Assembly (NCBI GenBank): GCA_018398805.1
Contig: JAGFBZ010000258.1
Location: forward strand, 5,072,501 to 5,136,500
Direction of reading: 5' to 3'
Source: Hirundichthys speculiger
Lineage: Eukaryota > Chordata > Actinopteri > Beloniformes > Exocoetidae
Length of the DNA: 64,000 bases
Positions 47,101 to 56,003 of the stretch are shown one piece after another. The notes beneath the pieces were generated by a model, which saw only the letters and a list, made by a program, of their open reading frames with translations, was not told the DNA's origin and made no database searches. How positions within the stretch are numbered: the stretch's first letter is position 1; each line of letters starts with the position of its first letter. A program made the translations under genes and the position numbers.

Positions 47101-50036
47101 ATCACAGTTAGGGGTGCACGATAACTATCGGGCCGATAACAGGAAATTATGACGTCATCCCAATAACTCCGATATCACAACAAATAGCCCTGATAACATA
47201 TATTTCTGTCAACACGGCAGTGCCTCACTCCCTCTGAGCCTGAATGACCGGCAGTGAATGTTATGTTCATGTAACATCGGCATAATCATAAAAACGATTA
47301 CTCAATAAGGAAAATCAAGAATACCCCCTCATGCCAGAAAAAAACTTGTCAACTCTGTCATAATTTTGGTAGTTGCTGACTTCAATTGATATTCGCAGTA
47401 TTCTCCCACATGTTACACATAAAAAAGAAAAAATAGTAAAGGCTGAAAGAACGACTAGCAAACGAGGAAACGTTGGAATTTACGTTACACCTTGAATGCA
47501 GCATGCATTGTGCTGATCACAACAAACATGGCGGCGTGGAACTTCGTTAAAGTTTCAGAAGAAGATAGTTTGGTGGTTATTTGTGATGAATCCTCCGAGC
47601 AAATTCTACGAGGAGGGAAGCACAAGCATAAGCTTTAATACGTAAAACCCGATCGGCCACCTACAACATAACAATCGCTTCCACTGAGTTTTGAAATTGT
47701 GCTAACGTGAGCTAACGGAAGCTAATGCTAACGTGCGCAAGACAGCAGGAGTCTCTCCTCCCCTCCCTCTACCTCATTCCTCTCATCTAAAGCTTCCATG
47801 AGATTAAAAAATAATTTACTTTAATTAAAAGTATTAATTTAAATTGAACCACAAGCCAAAATCCTTTAAATGTTTATCTTTTTCAGTTTGTAATTTTGAT
47901 GTATGTATTTCCATCAGTTCAAGGAGCCTTTATTTTTTTTCTTAATATCAGTAAGTAATGAACCTTATTTAAGTTAATGTAAGATATCAAATAGGTTTGT
48001 TTGATGGCTTTAAGAAAATGTTTGAGAGGCTTGCCAATAGTTTTTCATTGGAAAAAATAAATATCTGTTCATTTAAAAAGTCAAAACTATTTTTGATTTT
48101 GTTCATAGTATTGATGTAATGATCTTAGGTATATGTGTGTGTTATCGGTTACCGGTATCGGTTTTAAAAAAACAGTTATCGTGCATCCCTAACCACAGCT
48201 ACAGCTAGTGTCTGATCACCTGAGAGTATACTGAGAAGTCATTCTCTCTACTGAGGCCCAGACGAAAAGCAGAAAAATAACCGTCCTACTCTGAGAGGAG
48301 CGGGTGTTCACTATTCGAGAAATGACCATCAGACTTGCTACCTGATTAGAAAACACAGGCTGCTAAAAAAGAAAAACAACCTTTTTCCAGCTTCTATATT
48401 TCAGCTCTTCGCTTCAGACCGCTGTCATGGAAACATGACGCTCTGCCAAGATCGCTACTGACTAATGACTGCACTGATCGTTGTCACGTGACTTGTGGTG
48501 TGGTGTTTTGGCTTATGTGAACATGAACAGAGCTACATGTGAAATGACACAATGTCATTTGATGTGCACCAACACATGGACGCCTAGAGTAGCGATCGCA
48601 CGTGTCTTTACACGTACCCTCTGTCCAGGTTCCGGATGGCCTGCACTAATGTGTCTTCCCCGCTCTCTGGTAGCGACCTGGGCGCTGGATAGATGCCCTG
48701 GCCCCCGCACGTTGTGAGGAGGTGGCGCACGAGCACTGAGGAGAATTGAAAAGAAAGAATCTGTCGATTTTCAAGTTCCACTTTGTCTTAACTCTCTGTT
48801 GATTAATCTGTCAAATCACGAGTGAAAAACTGATGTGTATTATTTTGGCGCCAACAAACAGTGCCGGTTTTACCGAATCAATGTTCAACAGCGCGTCTCA
48901 AAAGCTCAAATCAAGGCAAACGGCTCTTGACATCAGATCAAAAATGTCTTCAAGAAGCAAGGAAAAGAGGCGAGAACGTCGGTTAATTCTTTGTAAATAC
49001 GGTATATTTTCTCTGCAAATAATACGTTCAACCAGCAAAACCTGGCCTGAAACCAGGCAAAATAAACAGCGAAAGAGCAGAACCAAACAAACAACGATGA
49101 AACAACACAGGGCTGTGAAGTGAAACGCTGAAGGAAATTATACCAAGCTGATGTGATGAGTTTCTCTGGGTTTGCGACGGCGAGGAGAGAGGAGCAGTGT
49201 TCTGCTGCAGCTCCTGGAAGTTTCCCACAGAGCTGACACGTAGACAGAATCAAAACTAAACTACTGTCAAATCATTTTGGGACGTTATTGGAGAATCAAT
49301 GTACGTAACTAAATGTAGCTGCCAGCAACAGAAGGGGGAAAATCCTTTGTAGTTTTTTTTATTTATTTTTTATTGTCCACCATTTTCCACTTGAAGTGAG
49401 CAGGTTTGGCCCTCCAGCAGGTTAAACACTGCTGCCACTTTTCAAAGTACAAGTGCTGAAAAACCTTAATGCAGTGGTTCTTAACCTTGTTGGAGGTACT
49501 GAACCCCATCAATTTCATATGCACATTCACCGAACTCTTCTTTATTGAAAAATAGAATATGATATGAATATGATGCATTAACATCACAGTGTTCAAAGAA
49601 CAAAACTAATACAATGCATGAACTGTATGAATTACATACCTTACTTATTATTTATTGTATTTATCGTACATTTTCTGAACCTGCTTTATCCTCACTAGGG
49701 ACACGAGGGTCGCTGGAGCCGAACACACACTCATCACCTAATCCCCATCAGGCTACAATAATAACGAATATTTACTGCAAATCAGAGTGACTTCTGCTGT
49801 TGCCTTTGAGAGACCAGTGCAGAAATGCGTGGTTTCACCTTGGCAAGTCCCACTCATGTCATTTTCACAGCACAGTCTGTTCCTTTTCTTTGTTTTTAAG
49901 TCCAGCATCCTTGAAAAGGATTGCTCCTGAGACCTGCGGCGAACCCCTGAGACTGACTCATCGAACCCCTAGGGTTCGATCGAACCCAGGTTAAGAACCG
50001 CTGCCTTAATGTCAAGCGTTGAAATAACAGATGTAT

Positions 50037-50075
<39 letters not shown>

Positions 50076-51600
50076 CAAACAAGTAATGAAAGACATTCTG
50101 TTGTTTTAAACAAAAATCTTGACCATTCATGAGCTATACTTTAATTCACCATGAAGTCTCTAAATTTAGTCAATTTTTAAATCAATGATTTGAACCTGCT
50201 CTGGTTTATTCGGTTTCTGAAGACAATCTTGGTGCATTTCCACATCTTCAGTCCCTCCCTACTAGTTTTTCCTGAAGGCTGACTGACATGTGAACGACGT
50301 GTGAACGCAGGATGAATCCCACTCCAGTCAGAAGGGACATTCACAAACAGAAACTGATGGTAAAAACAGCCGGACAATTTATAAATGTAATTTGAAATGC
50401 TGTTTATATATTAAGATGAAAGCAGAATTTTGGGCAGTGTCTGTTTCTGTGATATAATGATCAATGACAATGATCATATTAAACAATAAAGAAGATGTCT
50501 GCACATTTAATGCTAGCTGCTCATTTTTGAAAAAGCTGACCAACAAGAAGTGCTTTGTTGCCAAAAATAACTCAAAACAGTGCAGCTCTGCATGGTCACT
50601 AACAAAGGAGGTCTGACATCACAGATGAAGCAGAGCCAACAATATTACAAATATTAATGTTATTGACTAAATTACTGCAGCCAGTTCTTTTGCTCAAGGT
50701 CAGAATTCTATACTTTTAGAAAAAAAAAATCCATAATTCATTAGGATTAATGCAACTATAATTTTTCTCTTCTATTCAATTATGAGTCACTAAAAGTGAA
50801 AAATACAAACATGAGTTAAAAAGCCTGTATAAAATGTGAATAAGGTGACACGGGCCAATATGGGTCAGAAACGGACCGTGATTTCATGATTGCTGCTACA
50901 TAAACAGTAAAACTGTAAAAGAAGCCCTGCTTCTGCAGAGACGTCCTTCTGCATAAATGTATATACAGAGGACTTTTTCATAAATAAAAAATGGGGTAAA
51001 GACTGCCCCCTGCTGTCCAAACTGAAAACTTCCTAATTTTAATATGTGACATCATGTTTGACATTTAACTCAGTTGACAAAAGAAGTTTCAGGGCTTTAT
51101 TGGCTGGGCAGCGTCCAATATCACGATTAAATGAACATTTGACCTCAATTAGTATTAACGAGCATCCATTTGTCTTTAATTTTCATCCTCCTAAATCACT
51201 GACAAGCTGAAAAATATCAAGACTGGTTCATATCTTTATGGTTTTAAAGGGAGCGTACACCGAATAACTATTGATGGTGACTGAAATAAGAACAAAGCTC
51301 ACATTTTAGTTTTGATGTAAATGTAGTAGTGTCTTTTAAGGGTGCAGTTCGTGAACACTATGCAGAAAGTGAAACCGAATTAAAAAAAATAAAAATAAAT
51401 TAAAAAAAAGGGGGGGGGGGGGGGGGGGGGGGAGATTTAAATGACTGACCTGGCCAAGATCGTATGGGTTATGGCTTCTATTAGTTGCCCAATGCTAAAA
51501 CATTAGTCAATGTCATAAAATGAGAAAATGTTTACTTAAACTCCATAGGCCGCCCTCCTGAGTGTTGGTCTTCCCTTGGTCCTCTGTAAGGATAGTCCTC

Positions 51601-51635
<35 letters not shown>

Positions 51636-54600
51636 GAAGGTATTGAAAGGTCAGCACTGACCCAAACTAAAATTTTTTAAATCTCAGCAGATTTACAAAA
51701 TGCAGGAGACCATAAAAGAACACAGATTTAACAGTTTTGTTTCTATTGTCATTGTTTTTCCACTCATTATAAAAAAAACTAAAACAAAAAAACAAACAAA
51801 AAAAAAAAAACAACCAGCATCCAGACTGTAATCACATCATCACTGTTATTTTAAAAAAAAAAAAAAAAATCTTCACACTCAAATGCAGCTTCAGTGTCAA
51901 CAAAGACGTGGATGACAGGCCAGAACGTGTCAGCCAATCACATGGCAGCTATCGAGCCTAGTGCTAAGCCAATCAAATTTGACATGGGGGCAGGACTGTG
52001 TCTAATCCCCGCTCTCTTGAATACATAGAATTCAAGAGGTGAAGCAGAAATTGTTGATATGATTTTGGATAAAAAAAATAAAATAAAAAAAAAAACTAAC
52101 ATTTTCACAAATACTGAAATGTGTGGAAATTTTGCTCTACTGACAGTTTACACACAAACCCATCCTGCTCATGTTTCATGGATGAGACTCAGTGAACGTA
52201 TCCATTCTCAGTAGACGTGAGTCTCCAGTGATACTCAGCAACTTAAACTGATAGAAAGAGGCTCATCCACTCCAAGAGCAATGCCAAGCTGTAGAGCAGC
52301 TACAATAAGCTTTAAATAATTTACAAACAGCGTTCATCTACAACATTTGGCAAATGTGGACTCTGGTGTGTTTGTCAAAGTTCCACCGCTGGAAACCAAG
52401 ACTCATGAGCTGCTGAAATATGAACTATTCAGTTGCGTACCAGTTCAGTAAGTTAGATGACTACTAGTACGACGACGACTACTGGTTGTTTATTGGTTAA
52501 ATGAAGGAGTCACAAGACACAAACCCAAGTCTCAGACACAATGGTCCATCACAGGGCCACATATAGACGAACAACCATGCACACCACCATTTGGCCATTT
52601 GTATGTGGATACATGAAAGAAACAACACTAATCTAAACATAAATTATATTCATTTTATTCAGACTTTTTTTGTGTTTTGGCAGACGCTGCAAGACATACA
52701 CTATATTGCCAAAAGTATTGGCTCACCTGCCTTGACTCACATATGAGCTTTAGTTCATCCCATTCCTAATCAATATGACGTGGGTCCAACCTTTGCTGCT
52801 AGAACAGCTTCAACTCTTCTGGGAAGGCTGTCCACAAGGTTTAGGAGTGTGTTTATGGGGATTTTTGATCATTCTTCTAGAAGCACATTTGTGAGGTCAA
52901 ACACTGATGTTGGCTGAGAAGGTCTGGTTCTCAGTCTCTGCTCTAATTCATCCCAAAGGTGTTCTATCGGGTTGAGGTCAGGACTCTGTGCGGGTCAGTC
53001 AAGTTCATCCACACCAGACTCTGCCATCCATCCATCTTTCACAAATGTATGTAGAAACAGTCTGCATGCCTAGGTGCTTAATTTTATACATATTTTTATA
53101 TATATTTTAAACCTGTGGCCATGGAAGTGATTGGAACACCTGATTCCCATAATTTGGATGGATGAGCAAATACTTTTGGCAATATAGTGCATCTTCACAG
53201 CACAAATATATTTCAGAATGGCTCCCCCTGATGCTGTTATTGTACTAATCCAAAGAAACAAAATGACTTCAACATTCTTACCCTCCGTGATGGTGGCATG
53301 GCCTCTGCGTTCAGCAGGAAAATGATGGCCGTCACCTTGGTAGCCCCTCTGGTCTTCATGATAACCTCGGGGGCCGCCTCCGTTTGGGTAGAAACGGGGA
53401 CCTCCTTCATATTCATACCCGCCACGGCCGTAATCATCTTCTTGCCGGCCAAAGGGGCCTCTCCTCTCTGCTCCCCCTCCAGCTGCTCGTGGGTATGGAC
53501 CCTACACAGACAAGTGTGTTTCATGATTTTATATGATTACAGTTTTCAAACGCAATCAATGAAGCAAATTGAAGTTATGATGTCCAAACTCACAGGTCTT
53601 TCTGGTAAAAAGCGTTCATCGTACACTTCTCGTATACTTCTCTCTCTCCTGTATGTCACTGCAGAGAGCAAAGAATGAAAGGTGAGATCAAACTTTATCG
53701 GTCCCACAATGGGAAACTTTACTTACAGCTCACAAGACAGGAAGTGGAAACTATATTAACTGGAACAAATAGTTAAATTTGCAAGAAATACAGGCGATAT
53801 ACATGATAACATTACACATTTTTGTCTTCGCAATTTCACATTGAGGAACATTTTTCTGAAATGTTCTACAATTTTTAGACGCAGATTGTGAACCTCTGGC
53901 CATTTTGCGTCTCTGAAACGCTTCTTTTATACACAGTCATGTTACTGACTTGTTGTCAATTACCCTAATTAATTGCCAAATGTTCCTCCATTAGTTTTTG
54001 ATTTGCGCAAATTACTTTTCCAGCCCATTGTTGCCCCTTTTCCAACTTTTTTGCGATCTGTTGCTGCCATCAAAGTCAAAATACCGGTAAGCTAATATTT
54101 TACATGAAATGGTAACATGACTCAGTTACAACATCTGATATGTTCTTTATATTCTATTTGGAATAAAACTTGAGTTTATGAGATTTGCATGCCTTTTTTA
54201 AAATTTAGGTTTTACACAGCATTCCAACTTTTTTAGAATTTCTGTTATATTTTATCACATTGTCAGTTCAGTGCAATTTCCCTGAATGTGCCTCTACTTT
54301 CTTTATGCTGAAATGTTATTACACTGCTATTAAAGACAAGGTACTGGCTTTCAGTATCAGTGTCAAAAAAAGTTAAACAGTACCCAGCCAGAGAAGCAAA
54401 ATTCAATACACAGAATGATCTGTTTGATGGAAACTAACACGAGGAAAGATTATGGTGAACTCAATCATGGAAAATAATGTGATTTTGGCCTCACTCAGGT
54501 GCAGGCTACTAATTTAAGAACTTCTGAAGAATTCTTTTTACAATATTGCGAATCATATCATCTTAATTATCCCATGCCTTACTCTAGATTGCAAAACATA

Positions 54601-55300
54601 CCCTTGATTAGTCCATCTAAATTAACTTTTTATGGTGCATTCATTCACAACTTACTTTTAGAATGAAGGGCTTCTGATAAGGTCTTCAAAACGATCTGTA
54701 AAAGGAAATGGCAAAATCATTAATACCCCTCGTGGAAATACTATTACCCCCTCTATTTAGCCCCAATTCCAAGCTAGAAGCAAGATGATTATGATTGACT
54801 GCGCGGTGTTTGTACGCGTTATCATGCAGCTGAGCCGGCTGGAGGTAGTTTCTGCAGAGTTGACTGACAGAACGCTTCGGCGGTCCGTTTGACCACCAGC
54901 ACCGTCCTTGTTCAACACTGCACTGTCTTAAGAGAACACAACAGCTGCAGCAAGAGCTTAACAAAGCTTCTCCGTGATGGTGAACTTAGACTCCACCAAC
55001 GTGTAGACTGGAGAGCCAACAATCCAGCCTCTCTGCTGCAAAACATCTGCACGTTTCATTTTAACGTGCGCGCAAGTTTGCTCATCGTTACTGCAAAGCG
55101 AAACAAAAAACACAGATGCTGACAGAGGCGCGTGGCCTTTTGCAGCGAAGGGGCTCGTGAATAATAAAAATATATATATTTTAGCGCAAATAAACGAGAT
55201 AACCTCACCTTCCTCTATCGTTTAGTTAGCCTAACCGCTCCTGGTAGCTACATAACTAAACGGCAACTGCTATTTACGAGGCAACATATATACGTCATCA
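31884..55300 (-). CDS. pphln1: pphln1 (periphilin 1), multi-exon, minus strand
   Basis: Periphilin is a nuclear, self-associating, RNA-binding subunit of the HUSH epigenetic silencing complex. Exons recognised (transcription order): 5' UTR about 55,209-55,300; 5' UTR 54,656-54,695; 53,594-53,658 (start); 53,282-53,501; 51,536-51,600; 48,618-48,735; 46,789-46,966; 45,449-45,484; 44,302-44,357; 39,321-39,458; 31,884-32,153. The N-terminal half is rich in G, Y, R, P and D (GRGGYEYEGGPRFYPNGG). The middle is RS-like with the diagnostic SPHSRSGSSVSSRG. The C-terminus is the conserved helical part (AIAAKAQEIEK-VYRQDCETFGMVVKML). Three exons contain apparent 1-base insertions. Joining of the 46,789, 45,449 and 44,302 exons is not fully resolved. 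The mammalian TEKELAEAASKW block was not found between 44,302 and 39,458. Confidence 0.9.
34664..34790 (+). repeat. Dispersed repeat, copy B
   Basis: GCTAGCCAATGAAAACGCAC followed by GGCGGGACTAATTCCAAAGC and TTATTTGTGTGGCGAGCAGG aligns with the copy at 9,172-9,305, same orientation. Copy B may extend left to about 34,540. Family unassigned. Confidence 0.65.
35335..35410. mobile_element. Fragment with hAT-type terminal sequence
   Basis: TTAGAGATGTTCTGATACG followed by a run of TTCTGATTCCAATAACC-like words resembles the left end of hAT elements (TAGAGATGTNCCGATAC). I did not find a matching right end or target duplication, so only the left end is marked. Confidence 0.35.
39321..39458 (-). CDS. 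pphln1: pphln1 coding exon (penultimate)
   Basis: The 46 codons begin EENQAPEGEKEEPVALPIVE and end ERRAHAIAAKAQEIEK, joining in phase 0 to VYRQDCETF. Human periphilin has the matching AIASKTKEIEQ. Borders: acceptor CTGTAG, donor GTACTT. Confidence 0.93.
41726..41760. repeat. Strong 16-bp hairpin with one bulged base
   Basis: AAACCATTTCCA is followed by A-TGTA-GT-TACA and then TGGAAATGGTTT. The two 12-base arms are exact reverse complements and a further 4 pairs form after a single bulged A. It lies in a pphln1 intron. The stem is short for a microRNA precursor. Confidence 0.8.
43100..43140 (+). repeat. Possible LINE 3' tail fragment
   Basis: CCCCCTGGGGATGAATAAAA resembles the CCCCTTGGGATCAATAAAGT-type 3' end of L2/CR1-like elements in fish. 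Only a small fragment is recognisable. Confidence 0.3.
44302..44357 (-). CDS. pphln1: pphln1 coding exon (serine-rich)
   Basis: Two bases plus 18 codons, KIPGLSREGSPNSATSTK, enclosed by acceptor GTCTGCAG-type sequence and donor GTGAGT. It resembles human SRDTSPSSGSAVSSSK, and it joins EENQAPE in phase 0. Only this frame is consistent with both flanking exons. Confidence 0.75.
45449..45484 (-). CDS. pphln1: pphln1 small coding exon
   Basis: The 36-base exon is bounded by ATCCTGCAG-type acceptor and GTAAGT donor. Only one frame is open, YEETVSQIKMI, and it joins the 44,302 exon in phase to give MI-D-KIPGLS. It requires phase 1 from the upstream exon, which the 46,789 exon does not give as drawn, so an unseen exon or indel may lie between. 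Confidence 0.65.
46789..46966 (-). CDS. pphln1: pphln1 coding exon (RS-like core) with apparent 1-base insertion
   Basis: Reads EDREAYRRKSGLFPPIRERS, then PHSRSGSSVSSRG, the best periphilin signature in the window. From about 46,835-46,838 the homologous reading shifts: the adjacent frame gives SPDRAKSLPFPSQGQ, matching human SPERSKSYSFHQSQ, while the uninterrupted frame gives unrelated residues. Removing one T from TACTT (minus strand) restores SRGYSPDRAK. Donor GTACGT follows. Confidence 0.88.
47109..48191. mobile_element. hAT element (about 1.1 kb) with BED-finger remnant
   Basis: Inverted ends TAGGGGTGCACGATAACT and AGTTATCGTGCATCCCTA bound the element. The flanks ATCACAGT (47,101-47,108) and ACCACAGC (48,192-48,199) match at 6 of 8 positions, the mismatches being C/T. 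Inside, 47,528-47,638 encodes a 36-residue frame (MAAWNFVKVSEEDSLVVICD, then RGGK) resembling the N-terminal BED zinc finger of hAT transposases. Its second cysteine is missing and the frame is cut off by a stop. It lies within a pphln1 intron. Confidence 0.8.
47528..47638 (+). pseudogene. BED-type zinc finger remnant of a hAT transposase
   Basis: The 36-residue frame starts MAAWNFVKVSEED and contains VVICDESSEQILRGGK, close to the W-x-F ... C-x2-C ... RGGK pattern of BED fingers. The second Cys of the pair is replaced by Ser. The distal His ligands are absent because of an early stop. It is a dead fragment inside the element at 47,109-48,191. Confidence 0.55.
48618..48735 (-). CDS. pphln1: pphln1 coding exon with apparent 1-base insertion in a G5 run
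   Basis: Bounded by CTCCTCAG and GTACGT. The start frame set by the upstream exon gives ARAPPPHNVRG, and the end frame needed by the downstream exon gives GIYPAPRSLPESGEDTLVQA then IRNLDRG. The two differ by one base. Dropping one G of the GGGGG run (plus-strand 48,702-48,706) makes a 117-base exon with phase 2 at both ends, as required. It could be an alternatively spliced cassette, since the flanking exons also join in frame. Confidence 0.72.
48736..49463. other. pphln1 intron segment
   Basis: No supported exon; ordinary AT-rich intronic sequence before the next transposon. Confidence 0.5.
49472..50003. mobile_element. hAT-like element with perfect 8-bp target duplication
   Basis: Ends CAGTGGTTCTTAACCTTG and GGTTAAGAACCGCTG are inverted repeats. 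They are flanked by identical CCTTAATG at 49,464-49,471 and 50,004-50,011. Length 532 bp, no transposase. The right part contains the palindromic GGGTTCGATCGAACCC. Inserted in a pphln1 intron. Confidence 0.9.
50041..50074. repeat. Poly(A) run of 34
   Basis: Thirty-four consecutive A residues in a pphln1 intron; length is likely unreliable in any assembly. Confidence 0.95.
50075..51409. other. pphln1 intron, no exon seen
   Basis: AT-rich sequence, no recognised repeat or coding. Confidence 0.5.
51410..51432. repeat. Poly(G) run of 23
   Basis: Twenty-three consecutive G residues preceded by an A-rich stretch, about 100 bases downstream (minus strand sense) of a pphln1 exon. Such runs can form G-quadruplexes and are error-prone in sequencing. 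Confidence 0.95.
51536..51600 (-). CDS. pphln1: pphln1 coding exon next to a (TG)n acceptor
   Basis: Reads EDYPYRGPREDQHSGGRPME F and ends phase 2 before GTAAAC. Composition (R, P, G, D, Y) fits the periphilin N-terminal half. The acceptor AG is immediately preceded on the minus strand by about fifteen TG repeats. Confidence 0.8.
51603..51633. repeat. (AC)n microsatellite forming the pyrimidine tract of a pphln1 acceptor
   Basis: About fifteen AC units on the plus strand, i.e. (TG)n on the pphln1 sense strand, ending in TAG directly at the exon start. There is no separate T/C-rich tract. Confidence 0.95.
51634..52698. other. pphln1 intron segment
   Basis: A-rich runs near 51,768-51,812 and 51,851-51,869, otherwise unremarkable intronic sequence. 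A stretch around 51,930-52,010 (AGCCAATCA words) looks repetitive but is unassigned. Confidence 0.45.
52699..53189 (-). mobile_element. Internally deleted Tc1/mariner-like element
   Basis: Perfect inverted ends, CACTATATTGCCAAAAGTAT at the left and ATACTTTTGGCAATATAGTG at the right, bound 491 bp. On the minus strand the interior still encodes the end of a Tc1-type DDE transposase, with the hallmark SPDLNPIEHLWDELEQRLR containing the last catalytic acid. It is interrupted by stops and the N-terminal half is missing. It lies in a pphln1 intron. Confidence 0.88.
53282..53501 (-). CDS. pphln1: pphln1 coding exon (G/Y-rich) with apparent 1-base insertion
   Basis: From the acceptor the frame set by the start exon reads GPYPRAAGGGAERRGPFGRQ, then GRGGYEYEGGPRFYPNGGG and HHFPAERRGH. 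The exon is 220 bases, one more than the phase-0 borders allow. The next exon is open in the correct style only if the end reads PPSRR. Removing one base at about 53,295-53,301 joins RGH to PPSRR. The long minus-strand frame starting MKHTCLCR is a shadow. Confidence 0.85.
53594..53658 (-). CDS. pphln1: pphln1 first coding exon; start codon split across an intron
   Basis: The exon begins TG after acceptor CACTGCAG-type sequence. The upstream 5' UTR exon ends in A, so splicing creates ATG. The protein starts MTYRRERSIREVYDERF, comparable to human MAYRRDE. Donor GTGAGT. Confidence 0.8.
53689..53745. repeat. Possible LINE 3' tail fragment
   Basis: AAACTTTATCGGTCCCACAATGGGAAACTT resembles the CTTTATTGATCCC...GGGAAATT sequence common at 3' ends of fish L2/Rex-type LINEs. 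Confidence 0.35.
53870..54250 (+). mobile_element. Decayed fish-type DNA transposon fragment
   Basis: The stretch contains AACGCTTCTTTTATACACAGTCATGTTACTGAC, ACATCTGATATGTTCT and, at the right end, TTTTACACAGCATTCCAACT followed by a T-run. I recognise these as words of a very common teleost interspersed repeat, normally ending near ACACAGCGTCCCAACTTTTTT. The left limit and family name are uncertain. Confidence 0.45.
54656..54695 (-). other. pphln1: pphln1 5' untranslated exon 2
   Basis: Forty bases between acceptor CCTTTTACAG and donor GTAAGTTG, without ATG, and ending in the A that forms the start codon with the next exon. The strength of both splice sites and the exact match to the missing A support it. 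Confidence 0.65.
55209..55300 (-). other. pphln1: pphln1 first exon (5' untranslated)
   Basis: A donor GAGGAAG/GTGAGG on the minus strand at 55,208 marks the 3' end. The transcription start is placed only roughly, within the shared promoter. Confidence 0.45.
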
Positions 55301-55408
55301 AGCTGCGACCGACGGTCACTGTCAGCTTAGTTTCAAGTTCCGAACAAATAATCAACAGAATTTGATTTTATTGAATCTGAATTATGCTATTATAACGGTG
55401 ACACCTTG
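55209..55408. promoter_or_regulatory. Shared bidirectional promoter of pphln1 and zcrb1
   Basis: The first exons of pphln1 (minus) and zcrb1 (plus) are head to head within about 200 bases. The region is GC-richer than its flanks, lacks a TATA box, and contains TACGTCATCA (55,291-55,300), a CRE/ATF-like site. Divergent housekeeping genes often share such promoters. Start sites are inferred from splice donors, not observed. Confidence 0.55.
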
Positions 55409-55971
55409 GTAAGTTGTTTGGTGGACTTATTCAAATGTGTGAATTAACGTGTAAAACGAATTAAGGTGCATTAATAGTGGGCGTATTTCGCTGAACTGTG
55501 TGGTTGTCGTTTATATTTGTGGGTTTTATTTTGTTTTTAGTCTGTCCTCTGTGCCAACCATGAGTGGGGGTTTAGCACCAAGCAAGAGTACCGTGTATGT
55601 GTCCAACCTGCCTTTCTCTCTGACCAACAACGACCTCCACAAGGTATTTTACGCCCTAAGATTCTCTATAAATGCATCACACTTGTGAAAATGTCTGAAT
55701 TACCAATATGACCACTTTTAGCTTTGGTTATGGCACGCGTACACCTTGACATCTTTTCTATTAGCTTATGCAATATCACAATAGAAATCTCCATTTAGAT
55801 TCTCAGTGAGATCAAAGTGTGGGCTCTTTATTGGACAATCTATGTGATAAAACGATCTCTCATTCTCCCTGAACTACATATTCACTGTTTGAGCCCAATG
55901 AACTCCTGGGATTGTTAGCTTGGAATATACTTCTGCCATTATGGAAAGGGAAAAAAAAAATCTTCTTCTCA

Positions 55972-56003
<32 letters not shown>

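Noticed and set aside
53237..53524. 95-residue minus-strand frame starting MKHTCLCR
   Set aside because: It runs across the acceptor of a pphln1 exon; the start-exon phase and G/Y/R composition select another frame for most of the exon.
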